Assembly: GCA_026119855.1 (NCBI GenBank)
Contig: JAOWBW010001800.1
Coordinates: forward strand, 1-64,000
Length of the DNA: 64,000 nt
Source: Campanula takesimana
Taxonomy: Eukaryota; Streptophyta; Magnoliopsida; Asterales; Campanulaceae
Reading direction: 5' to 3'
The position numbers were made by a program, and so were the translations under genes. Positions 10,463 to 20,369 of this stretch are shown here, one piece after another. Under the pieces are notes generated by a model. That model ran no database searches, was not told where the DNA came from, and saw nothing but the letters and a program-made list of their open reading frames with translations. Position 1 is the first letter of the stretch, and each line of letters begins with the position of its first letter.

Positions 10463-11165
10463 TATGGTTTTTACACCTTCGGGCGCATCAATCAAATTCC
10501 AAACTTGATTGTCTTGCATGGATTGCAATTCGGATTCCATGGCTCCAAGCCACTTGTCCGAATCAGGAGAAGACATCGCCTCTTGGTAGGTTGACGGTTC
10601 ATCATTCTCAATGATTTCTACCTCATTACTATCCGTTACGAGAAATCCATATCTCTCGGGCTCGGATCGTAACCTACTAGATCTGCGAGTTACTTGTGTA
10701 TTTTGAACAGGTTCCACAACTCCTTGTGGTTCTTGTTCTTGTTCCACTATTGGTTCAATGATATTTTCTGGGTCTTGAATTTCTTCAAGATTTATTTTAC
10801 TCCCACTGATTTCTTTGGAGAGAAACTCTTTCTCTAGAAAGACACCAGTTCGGGCAACAAACACTTTGTTGTCCTCACGGTTGTAAAAGTAATATCCTTT
10901 AGTTTCCTTAGGATATCCCACGAAAATACATTTATCGGATTTGTGTGCTAGTTTGTCAGAGATAAGTCTCTTGACATAAACTTCGCAACCCCAAATCTTC
11001 ATGAAAGATAGACAAGGCTTCTTTCCGCTCCACATCTCATATGGAGTCTTTTGAACCGATTTAGTTGGAACACGATTTAGTGTTAAAGCAGCGGTTTCTA
11101 GAGCATAACCCCAAAAGGATATTGGAAGATCAACTTGACTCATCATTGAACCATGTCTAACAAAG
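10463..11165 (-). pseudogene. Copia integrase C-terminal region and linker
   Basis: Continues the integrase after a frameshift near 11150-11165. The protein has the conserved QVDLPISFWGYALETA, then TPYEMWSGKKP, then the GCEVYVKR and IFVGYPKETKGYYFY segments typical of the Copia integrase C-terminal region. An acidic, variable linker leads into the pre-RT segment ending EGVKTI. The frame is two bases out of phase with the integrase core; the local sequence suggests loss of four bases between the LLDMV and MMSQ segments (inference). It ends at the TGA at 10460. Confidence 0.9.
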
Positions 11166-12836
11166 TCCGATTCCTCCTCTCGGACACACCATTCCATTGT
11201 GGTGTTCCGGGTGGAGTCAATTGTGAAACTATTCCACAATTCTTTAGATGATCATCAAATTCTTGACTTAAGTATTCACCACCACGATCTGATCGAAGTG
11301 CTTTAATACTTTTGCCAAGTTGTTTTTCTACTTCATTTTGAAATATTCTAAATATCTCAAATGCTTCACTTTTATGTTTCATTAGGTAAACATACCCAAA
11401 TCTACTATAATCATCAGTGAAGGTTATGAAGTATTGAAATCCTCCCCTAGCATTGCTACTTAATGGTCCGCATACATCGGAATGTATCAACCCCAATAAG
11501 TCGCTTGCCCTTTCACCTAACTTGGTAAAAGGTGTCTTAGTCATTTTTCCAAGAAGACACGACTCACAAGTATCATATGACTCGAGGTCACATGAACCTA
11601 AAAGTCCGTCCCCATGGAGTTTTGAGATACGCTTCTCATTAATATGACCAAGACGGCAATGCCACAAATAAGTATGATTTACATCATTAGGTTTAGATTT
11701 CTTATTTACATGATAGACATTATTTTCATTCTTGACATCCAAGATATAAAGGCCATTAAATGAATTAGCAATACCATAAAGCACATCATTTAAATAAATA
11801 GAAAATTTCTTATTCTCAATAAGAAACTTAAAACCTTCATTATCCAAACAAGAAATTGAAATAATATTTCTGCTTAAATCCGGAACATAATAACAATTGT
11901 TCAAAACAAGAATTAATCCGGAAGGTAAAGTGACTTCATAAGTCCCTACGGCTAATGCAGCAACTCTTGCTCCATTCCCCACGCGTAGATCTACTTCACC
12001 TTCTTTAAACAGTCTCCTATTCTTTAGTCCCTGCACATTTAGACAAATGTGAGAACCACATCCGGTATCCAATACCCAAGAATCAGTGGTAGAAAGGAGA
12101 ATATCTATCATATAGATACCTGAAGTCGACGCAGCCTTGCTGCTCTTCTTCTTCTTTTGCTCTTCCAAGAAAGCCTTGCAATTACGTTTCCAATGACCAA
12201 TTTCTTGACAATGGAAACAGATTGCATCCTTTTGTGAATCAGGTTTTGCCTCAGAAGCCTTGGCAACCTTTGCCTTGCTTATTTTGGGTTTGACAACTTT
12301 TGCCTTACCCTTTCCTTTGGCACCAGCCTTCTTCCCATCATGAACCAAGAGCACGGGAGAACCTTTCTCCACAATTTTCATCTCTGCAGTTTTGAGCATC
12401 CCATGCAACTCAGAGAGATTCTTATCCATTCCATGCATGTTATAATTCATCACAAAATGATTATAACTTTTAGGCAATGAATTAAGAATGAGATCTGTGG
12501 CTAGCTCCAATGGGATTGGATAGCCAAGTTTCTCAAGGTGCTCTACATAACCTTTCATTTTAAGAAAGTGAGGACTCACTTGTTGCCCTTCATTCATTTT
12601 ACTAGTAGTGAATGCAACAATGGTCTTGTACCTCTCTTGCCTAGCTTGCTCTTGAAACATGGTTCTCAACTCCACGCCTATCTCATAGGCTTCCAAATGT
12701 TCCAAACTTTGTTGGAGTTTTGAACACATAGCAGCAAGCATGAGATAACTTACATCTCTAGAATCATTACGATGTTTCTTGTAATTGTCTCTTTCTACCC
12801 TAGGGGCAGTAGGCGGTGGTTCAGCAGGGAGAGAGG
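11143..12836 (-). pseudogene. Copia gag C-terminal part, protease, integrase core
   Basis: Read from about 12836 on the minus strand. It contains the gag core, a CCHC zinc knuckle (CFHCQEIGHWKRNC, about residues 174-188 of the piece starting at 12741) and the aspartic protease motif WVLDTGCGSH (near 222). The pre-integrase domain has HCRLGHINEKR and CESCLLGK. The integrase core shows HSDVCGP, SDRGGEY and ERRNRTL, which supply the D-D-E triad. The order protease-integrase-RT is diagnostic of Copia. The frame is joined to the gag start (12980) only through a frameshift in a CTCTC run and leaves frame again at about 11160. Confidence 0.92.
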
Positions 12837-12980
12837 CCCATCGAGAATGTACAACTTATCTTCTTGCCTAAGAACAATTCTTATGCTACGGATCCAATCC
12901 ATAAAGTTGGTACCATTCTCTTCGAGCTTATCCTTCTCAAGGATCGATCGCAACGACATTGATTGAGTGTTATTAGTCAT
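12837..12980 (-). pseudogene. Copia gag N-terminus
   Basis: ATG at 12980 begins MTNNTQSMSLRSILEKDKL and reads through NFMDWIRSIRIVLRQEDKLY, the usual start of a plant Copia gag, which forms the particle coat. After ILDGPL the frame is lost in a CT-rich run and closes at 12795; the next frame resumes with PAEPPPTAPRVERDNYKKH. An indel in the repeated CTC bases is the simplest cause. Confidence 0.88.
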
Positions 12981-14517
12981 TATCTACAAATATGCAAAAA
13001 TTTCCAAAATTTAATAAGTACCGGTTTTCATTAAAGAGATAAATAATGTATTTTAAAACAAAATACTCCCACCAAATTATACAACCTTCTTTATACATCC
13101 AATGTATAGTATAATTTAAATGGGTTGAGATCCCGCTTTAATCTAATTTTGAGTACGCTTTGGCGCACCGCTCAGAATTAAATCAATTAGGTAGACAACT
13201 CTTGTCAATCATATCTCATATGACTCTCAGTTATTTTCATGAGATTCTTTAAGAAATCCAATTTCAAAAGCATGTTAAATCTCATCTTTGCCTTAAGCCC
13301 AAAACTGTTTTGACGCTTAATTAAGTCCAACCATTTTAAACGCATAGGAAACTCTTATTCACTCATCTTGCTCAAACATGAATAAAATCAATGCACCTCG
13401 CTTTGGCGAGCCCACATAAATTTACTCATGTATAAACAAGTGTTTTAATCATGGCATGGCAATAAAAGACTTAAAACTTTCTTTGAAGGTTCATCACATG
13501 TAGCATATAACACATTTATGAGCACATAATATAAACATGTTACACATCAAGTTTAGCCACTAAATTAATCTCCATTAATTTAAGCATGGTATTTATGTGT
13601 CATTAGTTTCTCTATAATTATGAGGATGAGACTATTTCAACTTCGGTTATTATTTCCGAATCAAGACAACAAGAAGTGCGGTCGAACTAAGCCATTAGGC
13701 AACCACAATCCCGCACTAATTCAAGAAACCAAGAAAGTAGTCCATGTGGCCGAAACTAAGCAATAGATGGTCTCGATGAACGTAGGCCAATTGCATTCAC
13801 AATTCCACATGGATCTCCAATCATTGAATCAAGAACTTTGTTTCTCAATTTTAGCAATTATGAACTCTTCATAATTCTAACTTCGTTTTATCTTTGAAAC
13901 TTTGATTGCGATCAAGTTTGGGAAACACAATCTCGATGAACGTAGATTAGCCATCCAAACCTTGAACCAATCTTAGAATCATAAGACTAAAACAAATAGG
14001 AAAATCAAACCCCAAGATCCTCACATAAACCAACTACCCAAAACCCATTCCAGATCAGCAAGTCTGGACTGGTTCTGTTACTGGTTTTGTTGGATCTCTC
14101 GAAAATTCCAAATTCTGATTTCAACCAAAAATCAGACAATCTGATCCTCATGTGCGGCCGCCCAAAACTCACTGTGCGGTCGCCCAAACATGTGCGGCCG
14201 CCCAAGTGATTTTGTGCGGTCGCACAAACTGATCAGAATGTACAGAATTTTGAAGTTCGAAAATTTTGTCTCAAAATCGTTTTTCCCCGATTATTAAAAC
14301 TTTGATCCAATCAAAAATTAATAATCAACAATTCTGAATCCACCATAATTTATTTATTGCGATTGAATCGTGCGATTAAAGTTGCAAAACAATAAACCAC
14401 ATAAAATCACATAACACATAAACAACATATATTCCAATATTCAAATCATGCAAGGCACATAAACAATTTATATACACATAACATGATCCAAGTATTGAAT
14501 TAATCAACATGAACGGG
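12981..14517 (-). other. Long 5' untranslated leader of the Copia element
   Basis: About 1.5 kb between primer-binding site and gag, with no ORF of note. It holds a second cluster of the LTR-type GC motifs (14151-14226) and phrases such as TCGATGAACGTAG repeated near 13770 and 13935. Confidence 0.7.
14151..14226. promoter_or_regulatory. Four GC-rich motifs in the Copia 5' leader
   Basis: Starts 14151, 14173, 14191 and 14213 (intervals 22/18/22). The order alternates GCGGCCGC and GCGGTCGC cores, as in the LTR. The flanking bases differ from the LTR clusters, so this is not simply a copied LTR piece. Confidence 0.85.
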
Positions 14518-14529
14518 GCTCTGATACCA
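14518..14529 (-). other. Primer-binding site, initiator tRNA-Met type
   Basis: The minus strand reads TGGTATCAGAGC, one base from the 5' LTR. It is complementary to the 3' end of plant initiator tRNA-Met, the usual primer of Copia elements. Confidence 0.93.
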
Positions 14530-14530
14530 C

Positions 14531-16022
14531 TGATGGGTTTCGATCAAACATGCGCAGTGGAATTTAGCATTTAAAATTTTGAAACCCAAAGCCATGGATC
14601 CGTTCATACGATTAAATCAAATACAACATAGGAATAAAGGAATAAACTAACCCTTGATGGCTATCAAATTCTCTTGGTCTTTGGTGGAGGTTTGAAGACT
14701 TGATCACGATCACAAAGCTTGAACACGAACTTTGAAGATGATGATTTTCACCCTCTAGCGGTATCCACACTTCGAACGAATATCAAAGTAGCTTCTTTGA
14801 TCTTGGTTGCTAGACCAAATTGTGAAACACTTTTTCACAATCAAAAGAACTATATGGAATTTATTTTGTGTATTATTTTGTTCCTCAACCAAAAATGTCT
14901 TGGAACAAAATAAACCCTCTCTCAAACTCTTTGAGACTCACAAAATCATTAGCCTAGAGTGCTGGCCGAATTTGGTCTTTTATACACAAGTATGACCTAT
15001 TCCAAATAGGAAACTTGTGTCAAAATCCTTCCAAAATTCGTTTCCAAATCAAATTAGGAATCTGCCACCCGACAGCACTGTGCGGCCGCCCAAAATCATC
15101 TGTGCGGTCGCACAACCATCTGAAGCAAAACTGGTACAAAACTGTCCTAAGTGTGCGGCCGCCCAGTCAATACTGTGCGGTCGCCCACTCTTCAGAATGT
15201 CCAGAATTTTCAAAATTCCAATTTAGTCCTTTTAAAGATTCGTTCTATTGTGTGTGACCCTCTAGGATTATACTAAGTTGGCAATGGATTCAAACATGAA
15301 ACCATAAGATATGATTAGGTTCTAGCAAACCATCATACCTACCCAAATAGTATAACTAGATACAAGTTCGCATTCCTCTTAGAATATGTCACAATCCCTT
15401 TGTCCACGATGTCATTGAACACAAGTCATGGTCAAACAGTCAACTTGTTTTGTTCAATACTTTCTCGATTCCGAATATGTTGATAATCCAAATGACATTG
15501 ATCCAATCAATTCATCTGAGTCCGGCCGAACATTTCATCAACATCATTCCTACGAGTGGCCCAAGCTTGACATCTCTCCGAGGAGGGACAAATCCATTTA
15601 GCTTATTATTCTTCCCAACGGGATTCCGATTATGCCAATCATACCCTTTATAACTACTCGGTTAAAAGTAGCGTTTGAATATGTCAAACATAATGTTCAT
15701 CAAGTGGAAGACTATAATAACTTCATGTCTAAGGATTCAAATGACATAACTAATATGAGATATATGTACGACATAGACCATGACATAAATCTCATAGAGC
15801 GGGTCATGTCCAGTACCTTGTTCCAAACAAGTACCCATAAATCTAACATGATCATCCCATGACCATTTAGCGTTTATACTAGTGCTTAACAAGTACTAGG
15901 GACGGGGATTATTATAAGTAAACATGAACAACAATAATAATCAAAACATCTCTTTATTGATATGAAATAAATTATAACAATTACAACGTTTATTAAACGT
16001 GCCTAGGGCACCACTACCAACA
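14531..16022 (-). repeat. 5' LTR of the Copia element
   Basis: 1492 bases, the same length as its partner. Minus-strand TATAAAAG at 14977-14984 fits the U3 promoter; the motif cluster lies 95-203 bases upstream of it. Confidence 0.95.
15079..15187. promoter_or_regulatory. Four GC-rich motifs, 5' LTR copy
   Basis: Starts 15079, 15101, 15152 and 15174, intervals 22/51/22. This copy lies upstream of the active-end promoter, so it is the one that could act on transcription. Confidence 0.85.
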
Positions 16023-16655
16023 GAATTTACCTTCACTCTCGCCCTCCTAATTCTTGAAATTAAGCCATATGCACGACGGCCGTGTGCCCAATTTTCAGAA
16101 ACGAAAACCACTTTTCATCTTGCAAATTTAGTTTTTTTTTTTTTTTTTTTTCCTTTTTCTTCTTCTACTAATTGATTTGGGGCACTTACAGGTCACAAGT
16201 CAGACACGTATGACTGCGCCAAAAAAAAAAAAACTTTTGAAAAAAAATGGGTAAACTTATCGGGTCAACCCGTACTCGACTCGGTTCGTTGATTACCCGA
16301 CCCGTGAGACCCGCAAATGTAATCGGGTTGTAGTGGGTTGAACTCGTGTGACTCACCAACTCGTCTCAACCCGCTTGTACCCGACTCAACCCGCTTGATT
16401 GACAGGCCTATCTATATCAAAACAAAGTATCCATTTTGTCATTTTGAATCTCTCACTAGAAAGTATAACTTACGAAAAAAAAACGAAAAGATTCTCTCCA
16501 CTTTTTCTCTCATTCCCACTCACAACAACTATCCACTTAGTATTCATATCCCACTTTTTCTCTCCTTCCTACTCACAACTATTTTTCCAACACTTTTTTT
16601 AATTCCCGTTCTCAAACAACAAATGAGTACATTGTTTTGGAACAGAGGGAGGGAG

Positions 16656-16818
16656 TACATGTTTTACTGATTTACACAATACCTCATCACGTTTTTAAAA
16701 CTCGTTTTTTTTTTCTTCGTGTTTCTTAGGAGAAACTGATTTTCCAGAATTTTAAAACTTAATTTTTTTCGTGTTTCTTAGGAGAAATTGATTTGCCCAG
16801 AACTTTGTATAAAATTAT
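16656..16818. repeat. Two-copy ~65-75-bp direct repeat
   Basis: TTCGTGTTTCTTAGGAGAAA followed by TGATTT and CCAGAA occurs twice, near 16715 and 16768. No gene is seen. Confidence 0.6.
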
Positions 16819-17000
16819 GGGCAATGCGAGGGACACAAAAGAAGTTCACAAAATGATGGATACAAAATGAGGTGGCGATATTTTATTGGTTACATCGATA
16901 GTGGACCCGACACACTCTAATTAAAAACACCAATAAAATGTTGACAAATCATTTTGTATACCTAATTTTGTGGCACTTTTTTGTGACTTTATATTTACCC
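16819..17000. mobile_element. Mutator-like MITE with 9-bp duplication
   Basis: 182 bases from GGGCAATGCGAGGG to ATATTTACCC with imperfect inverted ends (a TACAAAATGA core on each side). It is flanked by TAAAATTAT on both sides (16810-16818 and 17001-17009), a perfect 9-bp duplication, the Mutator signature. A diverged copy in the other orientation lies at 60789-60962. Confidence 0.8.
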
Positions 17001-17181
17001 TAAAATTATTCTATTAAAAAGACAATTAGTTTAATGGAAGGCGTGTATCATTTGTTCTAGAGTAAGTTTTATGAAAAATTAGTTTTTTTATTTTTTTATC
17101 ATTATAATTGATTTTCATCGTCAAAGTAATGGGTTTTACCTTGCAAACAAGGGATCTTAAAAATTAGAGAGGAAAAAGACT

Positions 17182-17362
17182 GGTTTTTCAAAAGGACAAT
17201 GATACACATAGGGAAAACTCATAGTGAAACATTTAAAACCGTTGGATGAGTTTTTATTAGTGGGTCTCACAAACATTTATTACAATCCAACGGATTACAG
17301 TGTTTTACTATGAATTTTCCCTTTGAATTTTCACTATACATATCATTATCCTTTTCAAAAAC
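17182..17362. mobile_element. Inverted-repeat MITE, family not assigned
   Basis: The left arm GGTTTTTCAAAAGGACAATG pairs with the right arm CATTATCCTTTTCAAAAAC. Inverted similarity continues about 60 bases inward, including AACCGTTGG against CCAACGGAT. No clear target duplication. Confidence 0.65.
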
Positions 17363-17373
17363 TTTGTTAGGAT

Positions 17374-17480
17374 TAATGCCTTTGAAATTAGGGACGTCAA
17401 ATTCAAATGGATTAAATTAACAAGTTTGTAATATCAAGACAAAAAGAGTATAATGAGACAGAAGGAACTAAAGAATTCGG
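17374..17480 (+). repeat. Decayed start of the small Copia LTR
   Basis: AATGCCTTTGAAATTAGGGA and the later GAGACAGAAGG parallel the first 90 bases of the LTR at 17556, in the same order and with many changes. Probably a truncated older copy lying next to the younger one. Confidence 0.5.
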
Positions 17481-17982
17481 GTAACTACAGATTGTCAAGA
17501 GTACGCTTTTCTCTGCCTCAATTGCGTGCAAGTTGGTCAAATTGGGCTTTGGGAGTGTTGGGATAAATGCCTTTGAAGTTGGGACTCAGCTTAGAGGATT
17601 ATACAACAAGGAGTTCGTAATTCCGAGACAGATGGATTTGAGCTAATGCTCTTAGCTAAGGCCATAATTGCCGCAACAATTATGGGATGGGTTTTAGAAT
17701 GGATAGTTGGGCCAAGAAGTATTCTTTTGCTTGGTTTGTCGTGACTTGCAGCAAGTCAATAAGGAAATTCAAGATTCCTTATTGAAACACAATTAGGACT
17801 TTTCTTGTGTTAGCCGAATTAACAAGGGAATTAAAGTATGGGTTTTATATACTCTCTCTGTCCTAAATTAATTCAGAAGTTCAATTATTCAGAAAGTAAG
17901 AGAGATCAATAATTCTAGATTTAGGGATTTGCATAGCTAGGAACATTGTGATCAAAGTTCATGCAAATATAGATTAGTGTGA

Positions 17983-18650
17983 TGATGATGCCAAAATCTG
18001 GTTGGATCAGCCTTCGTCTAGCGGTTCGGATAATCCCAGCGACAGTTCTTGATGGCTGGATCTGCACACACGAAACAAACGTGAACTACACCGGGGCTTC
18101 ACCGGCGAAGGCCCTCCGGTGTAAGAATAAGGATATTGGTGATTAGAAATAGAGAAAATCAATTGACTAGATTAGAGCCAAAAGTTTGTTACCCCTTTCC
18201 TGTGTAGAGGACCTGTTTATATAGGCGTGGGTGAATGAGCCCTGACTTGCTAGGAAAGCCAGGGAGCCCCTGTTGTTCCAGCACTCGTACTCCTTGGAGA
18301 TAGACTCCTGATAAGGATGGATTAAGCCATGTTATCTGATAGGAGAGTTATCCTTGCTTGGATAAAGACTCTTAATCTTAGAGTTGTAGTATAACTCTAT
18401 AAGTGGTTTCCCAACGATAATGAGAGGTTTCTGATATAAGTCGTCCCATCATCTAACTCGGCTCGTCATAGAGACCGGCTAGGGATTGGACTTCTCGAAC
18501 TTGGCCTAGGCAAGGACTGCCTACTCGGCCTTACTTATCTCGGCCTATAAACATGGACTTCCCGTAAGTGGGCCTCTCGGTGTAGGTCTGTTAGGCAGGT
18601 GGGCCCGAAGTATCTGGGCTCCGTTTAACCAAGTCGGTTTATGTCGTTCA
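17983..18650 (-). repeat. 3' LTR of the Tat Gypsy element
   Basis: 668 bases. On the minus strand it starts TGAACGACATAAACC, preceded by the purine tract AACTCGGGGGCCAC (18651-18664), the plus-strand primer. Confidence 0.92.
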
Positions 18651-18856
18651 GTGGCCCCCGAGTTTCTATCTCGGCACGCCGAGTAGGAACTGCTTTTGTA
18701 CTTGCTCTGCCACTTCATTTACTCTGATTTGACAGCCAACAACCAATATCCCCAAGGGTTTAGATTTCCTGACGTCATGCTGATTTTCTTACAAACGAAA
18801 TCATTATTCTTCTTGGAAAAGGAACACTTCATTAATTGCGCAATTATTATGAGGGG

Positions 18857-18864
18857 TATAAATA
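18857..18864 (+). promoter_or_regulatory. TATA box of the antisense acidic-protein gene
   Basis: TATAAATA in GGGGTATAAATACTCC, about 125 bases before ATG 18989, on the strand opposite to gag-pol. Spacing suits a plant core promoter. Confidence 0.6.
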
Positions 18865-18988
18865 CTCCACCCCTTTATATTCTGGTGATTTAAATATACA
18901 ATCTGCATATTGGTTCTTCATCACTTTCACCTTCAAGAATTCCTCAAAGACTCTTCAAGAACATTCTAAATTTCTCGCAAATTCAAAG

Positions 18989-19354
18989 ATGGCTCCGAAG
19001 AGAAAATACGATGATGCGTTCCCGGAAGAAGTGAGTACAGAGTCAGAAAATCAAGTTTATCATGATTCCTCGAGCGGCGATGATTCAATGTTCCCAATCA
19101 AGATACGTTCATCTTTTCCGGCGGAAGAATCACCGTCCGATAGCAATGGCGAATACTCGGAGCCGGACCTTGTTGACGAATTCTCCGGCGACTCTAGTGC
19201 GGAAGAGTCAGAGGATGAGGACGAGGATGATGATGATGAAGATGATAGTGAGGATGATCCTGAACCCATCATTATTGATGAATATGGGTATGATGGAGAC
19301 ATTGAATGGGAGGAGGATGATGTAGAGCAAGATCAAGATTATGATTTTTCTTGA
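18989..19354 (+). CDS. Antisense ORF: very acidic 121-residue protein
   Basis: Starts MAPKRKYDDAFPEEV and ends QDQDYDFS. After a short basic start it is dominated by Ser, Glu and Asp, with a nearly pure Asp/Glu tract at about residues 71-90 and an acidic C-terminus. No membrane segment or catalytic motif is visible. It lies inside the Tat element, between 3' LTR and the larger antisense gene, and reads against gag-pol. The frame is open and has its own TATA box. Low-complexity acidity could make this a chance ORF, but start context, upstream TATA and location beside a known type of antisense gene favour a real one. I do not recognise a family. A histone- or nucleic-acid-mimic role is only a guess from composition. 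Confidence 0.5.
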   Translation: MAPKRKYDDAFPEEVSTESENQVYHDSSSGDDSMFPIKIRSSFPAEESPSDSNGEYSEPDLVDEFSGDSSAEESEDEDEDDDDEDDSEDDPEPIIIDEYGYDGDIEWEEDDVEQDQDYDFS

Positions 19355-20369
19355 ATCTTTAATTAGGATGACTCAGTAGTAGATTTTTCTCATGTATAGG
19401 TCAGGCCCCCGACCTTGTTGTGGGGGTCTTTTTGCTGAATACATACTGGGGTTTTATCCTTCGCTATCGTTGCTCCTATTTTGATTTGATTTCGTAGTTT
19501 GAACTCCTTGCGTTTCACATCGACCTTGAATTTTTCCATTACCACTACCTTTTTCATGATGTCGTTATAAAACAATGCAGACCATCTGATCTTAGTTGAC
19601 ATGTCGGCATGGAAGGCATTTGCATCTGTCGTTCAACCGTAACTTCAATCACCGCCTGACTTTGACCTACCCTGACCCTTTCTCATCTCGGCCTCGTCTC
19701 ATTATACCATTAAGGATGTCGGTCCATAGTTGTGATGTCGGTTACGCCTATGCGCCAAACCCTTCAATGTCGATCCAGGCGCCCGAAATGTTTGTGATTT
19801 TTGAAGCCGACTGGCATTCTTGATGTAGGTATCGGCTTGCCATGTGTCGATCTCACATTGGCAGTCCGTTCGTGTTTTCCAAACGACGGTTACTTCAAAC
19901 GTTTACCCTTCCCTTCGTACGGCGCGTGTCAGTGATGGGACATTTGCCTCGAAAACATGGCCCATTAATTACGCGTCATGATGAGTTTATGGGTGTACGT
20001 ACAACCCATGGGTTACGGGTTACAGCCGGGTTGGCCCAAATCATCCCTATCCGACCCGTCTTATATACACATCCCAAAAAAAACCTCAGCTTCATATTTT
20101 CAAATTTCCCCCAGAGAAACAGTCCCTCCGTTTTCCGGCAGTTCTTCACCATTTCCGATTTCCGTTGCAAAGTTCTCCATTCGGCTCCGATCGTCTTCAC
20201 TTACTCCGTTGGCCAAACCTTTTCGCCCGATCAAATTTCCGACAAAGGTATCCTTCTGACTTCTTCGCCCTTTTCCCTCTTTCCGCCATTGTTGAGGTTC
20301 TTGGGCTTTTAAGCTCTTATTTCCCGTGTCTGAGTAGTCTTTAGAAAAATTTTAGCTGTTCCTCTTGAC
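19355..20369 (+). promoter_or_regulatory. Intergenic region with promoter of second antisense gene
   Basis: No convincing ORF. TATATA at 20062-20067, followed by a CT-rich leader and a possible 5'-UTR intron (donor near 20248, before GTATCCTTCTG), precedes ATG 20370. Confidence 0.5.

Larger units (their letters stand above)
7520..16022 (-). mobile_element. Complete Copia LTR retrotransposon, minus strand
   Basis: 8.5-kb element with two 1492-base LTRs (7520-9011 and 14531-16022), TG...CA ends and a perfect 5-bp duplication GAATT at 7515-7519 and 16023-16027. Domain order on the minus strand is gag, protease, integrase, RT, RNase H, which defines Copia. By eye the LTRs differ at about a dozen positions, roughly 0.8 percent, so the insertion is recent. 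It sits inside the hAT-like element. Coding regions carry one frameshift in gag, one at the end of the integrase core and one nonsense codon before RT. Confidence 0.95.
6554..16410. mobile_element. Non-autonomous hAT-like element, split by Copia insertion
   Basis: Left end TTGGCATGTCAATTTAG; the complement of the right end reads TAGGCCTGTCAATCAAG, with 13 of 17 bases equal. Flanks are TCTGTATC (6546-6553) and TCTATATC (16411-16418), an 8-bp duplication with one mismatch, as expected for hAT. Both sub-ends are rich in ACCCG/CGGGT repeats, like hAT subterminal repeats. Without the Copia insertion it is about 1.35 kb. It has no transposase. The interior (6720-7450) looks like plant 5'-UTR sequence and may be captured host DNA. 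Confidence 0.7.
6541..16655. mobile_element. Stowaway-type MITE split by a nested hAT-like element
   Basis: The left end CTTCCTCTGTATC (6541-6553) follows TA at 6539-6540. The right end, ...AACAGAGGGAGGGAG (to 16655), precedes TA at 16656-16657. Once the insertion 6554-16410 and its 8-bp duplication are set aside, the two parts form a unit of about 250 bases with imperfect inverted termini. Only 13 bases lie left of the insertion, so the call rests on the TA duplication and the match of the two ends. Confidence 0.7.

Noticed and set aside
4734..15187. GCGGCCGC (NotI) sites as cloning or adapter contamination
   Set aside because: They sit at fixed positions inside all copies of one LTR family and alternate with GCGGTCGC. 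No vector sequence adjoins them.
19060..19302. Minus-strand serine-rich 80-residue ORF
   Set aside because: It is the mirror of the Asp/Glu-rich plus-strand ORF (GAT/GAG repeats read backwards) and lacks any start or promoter context.
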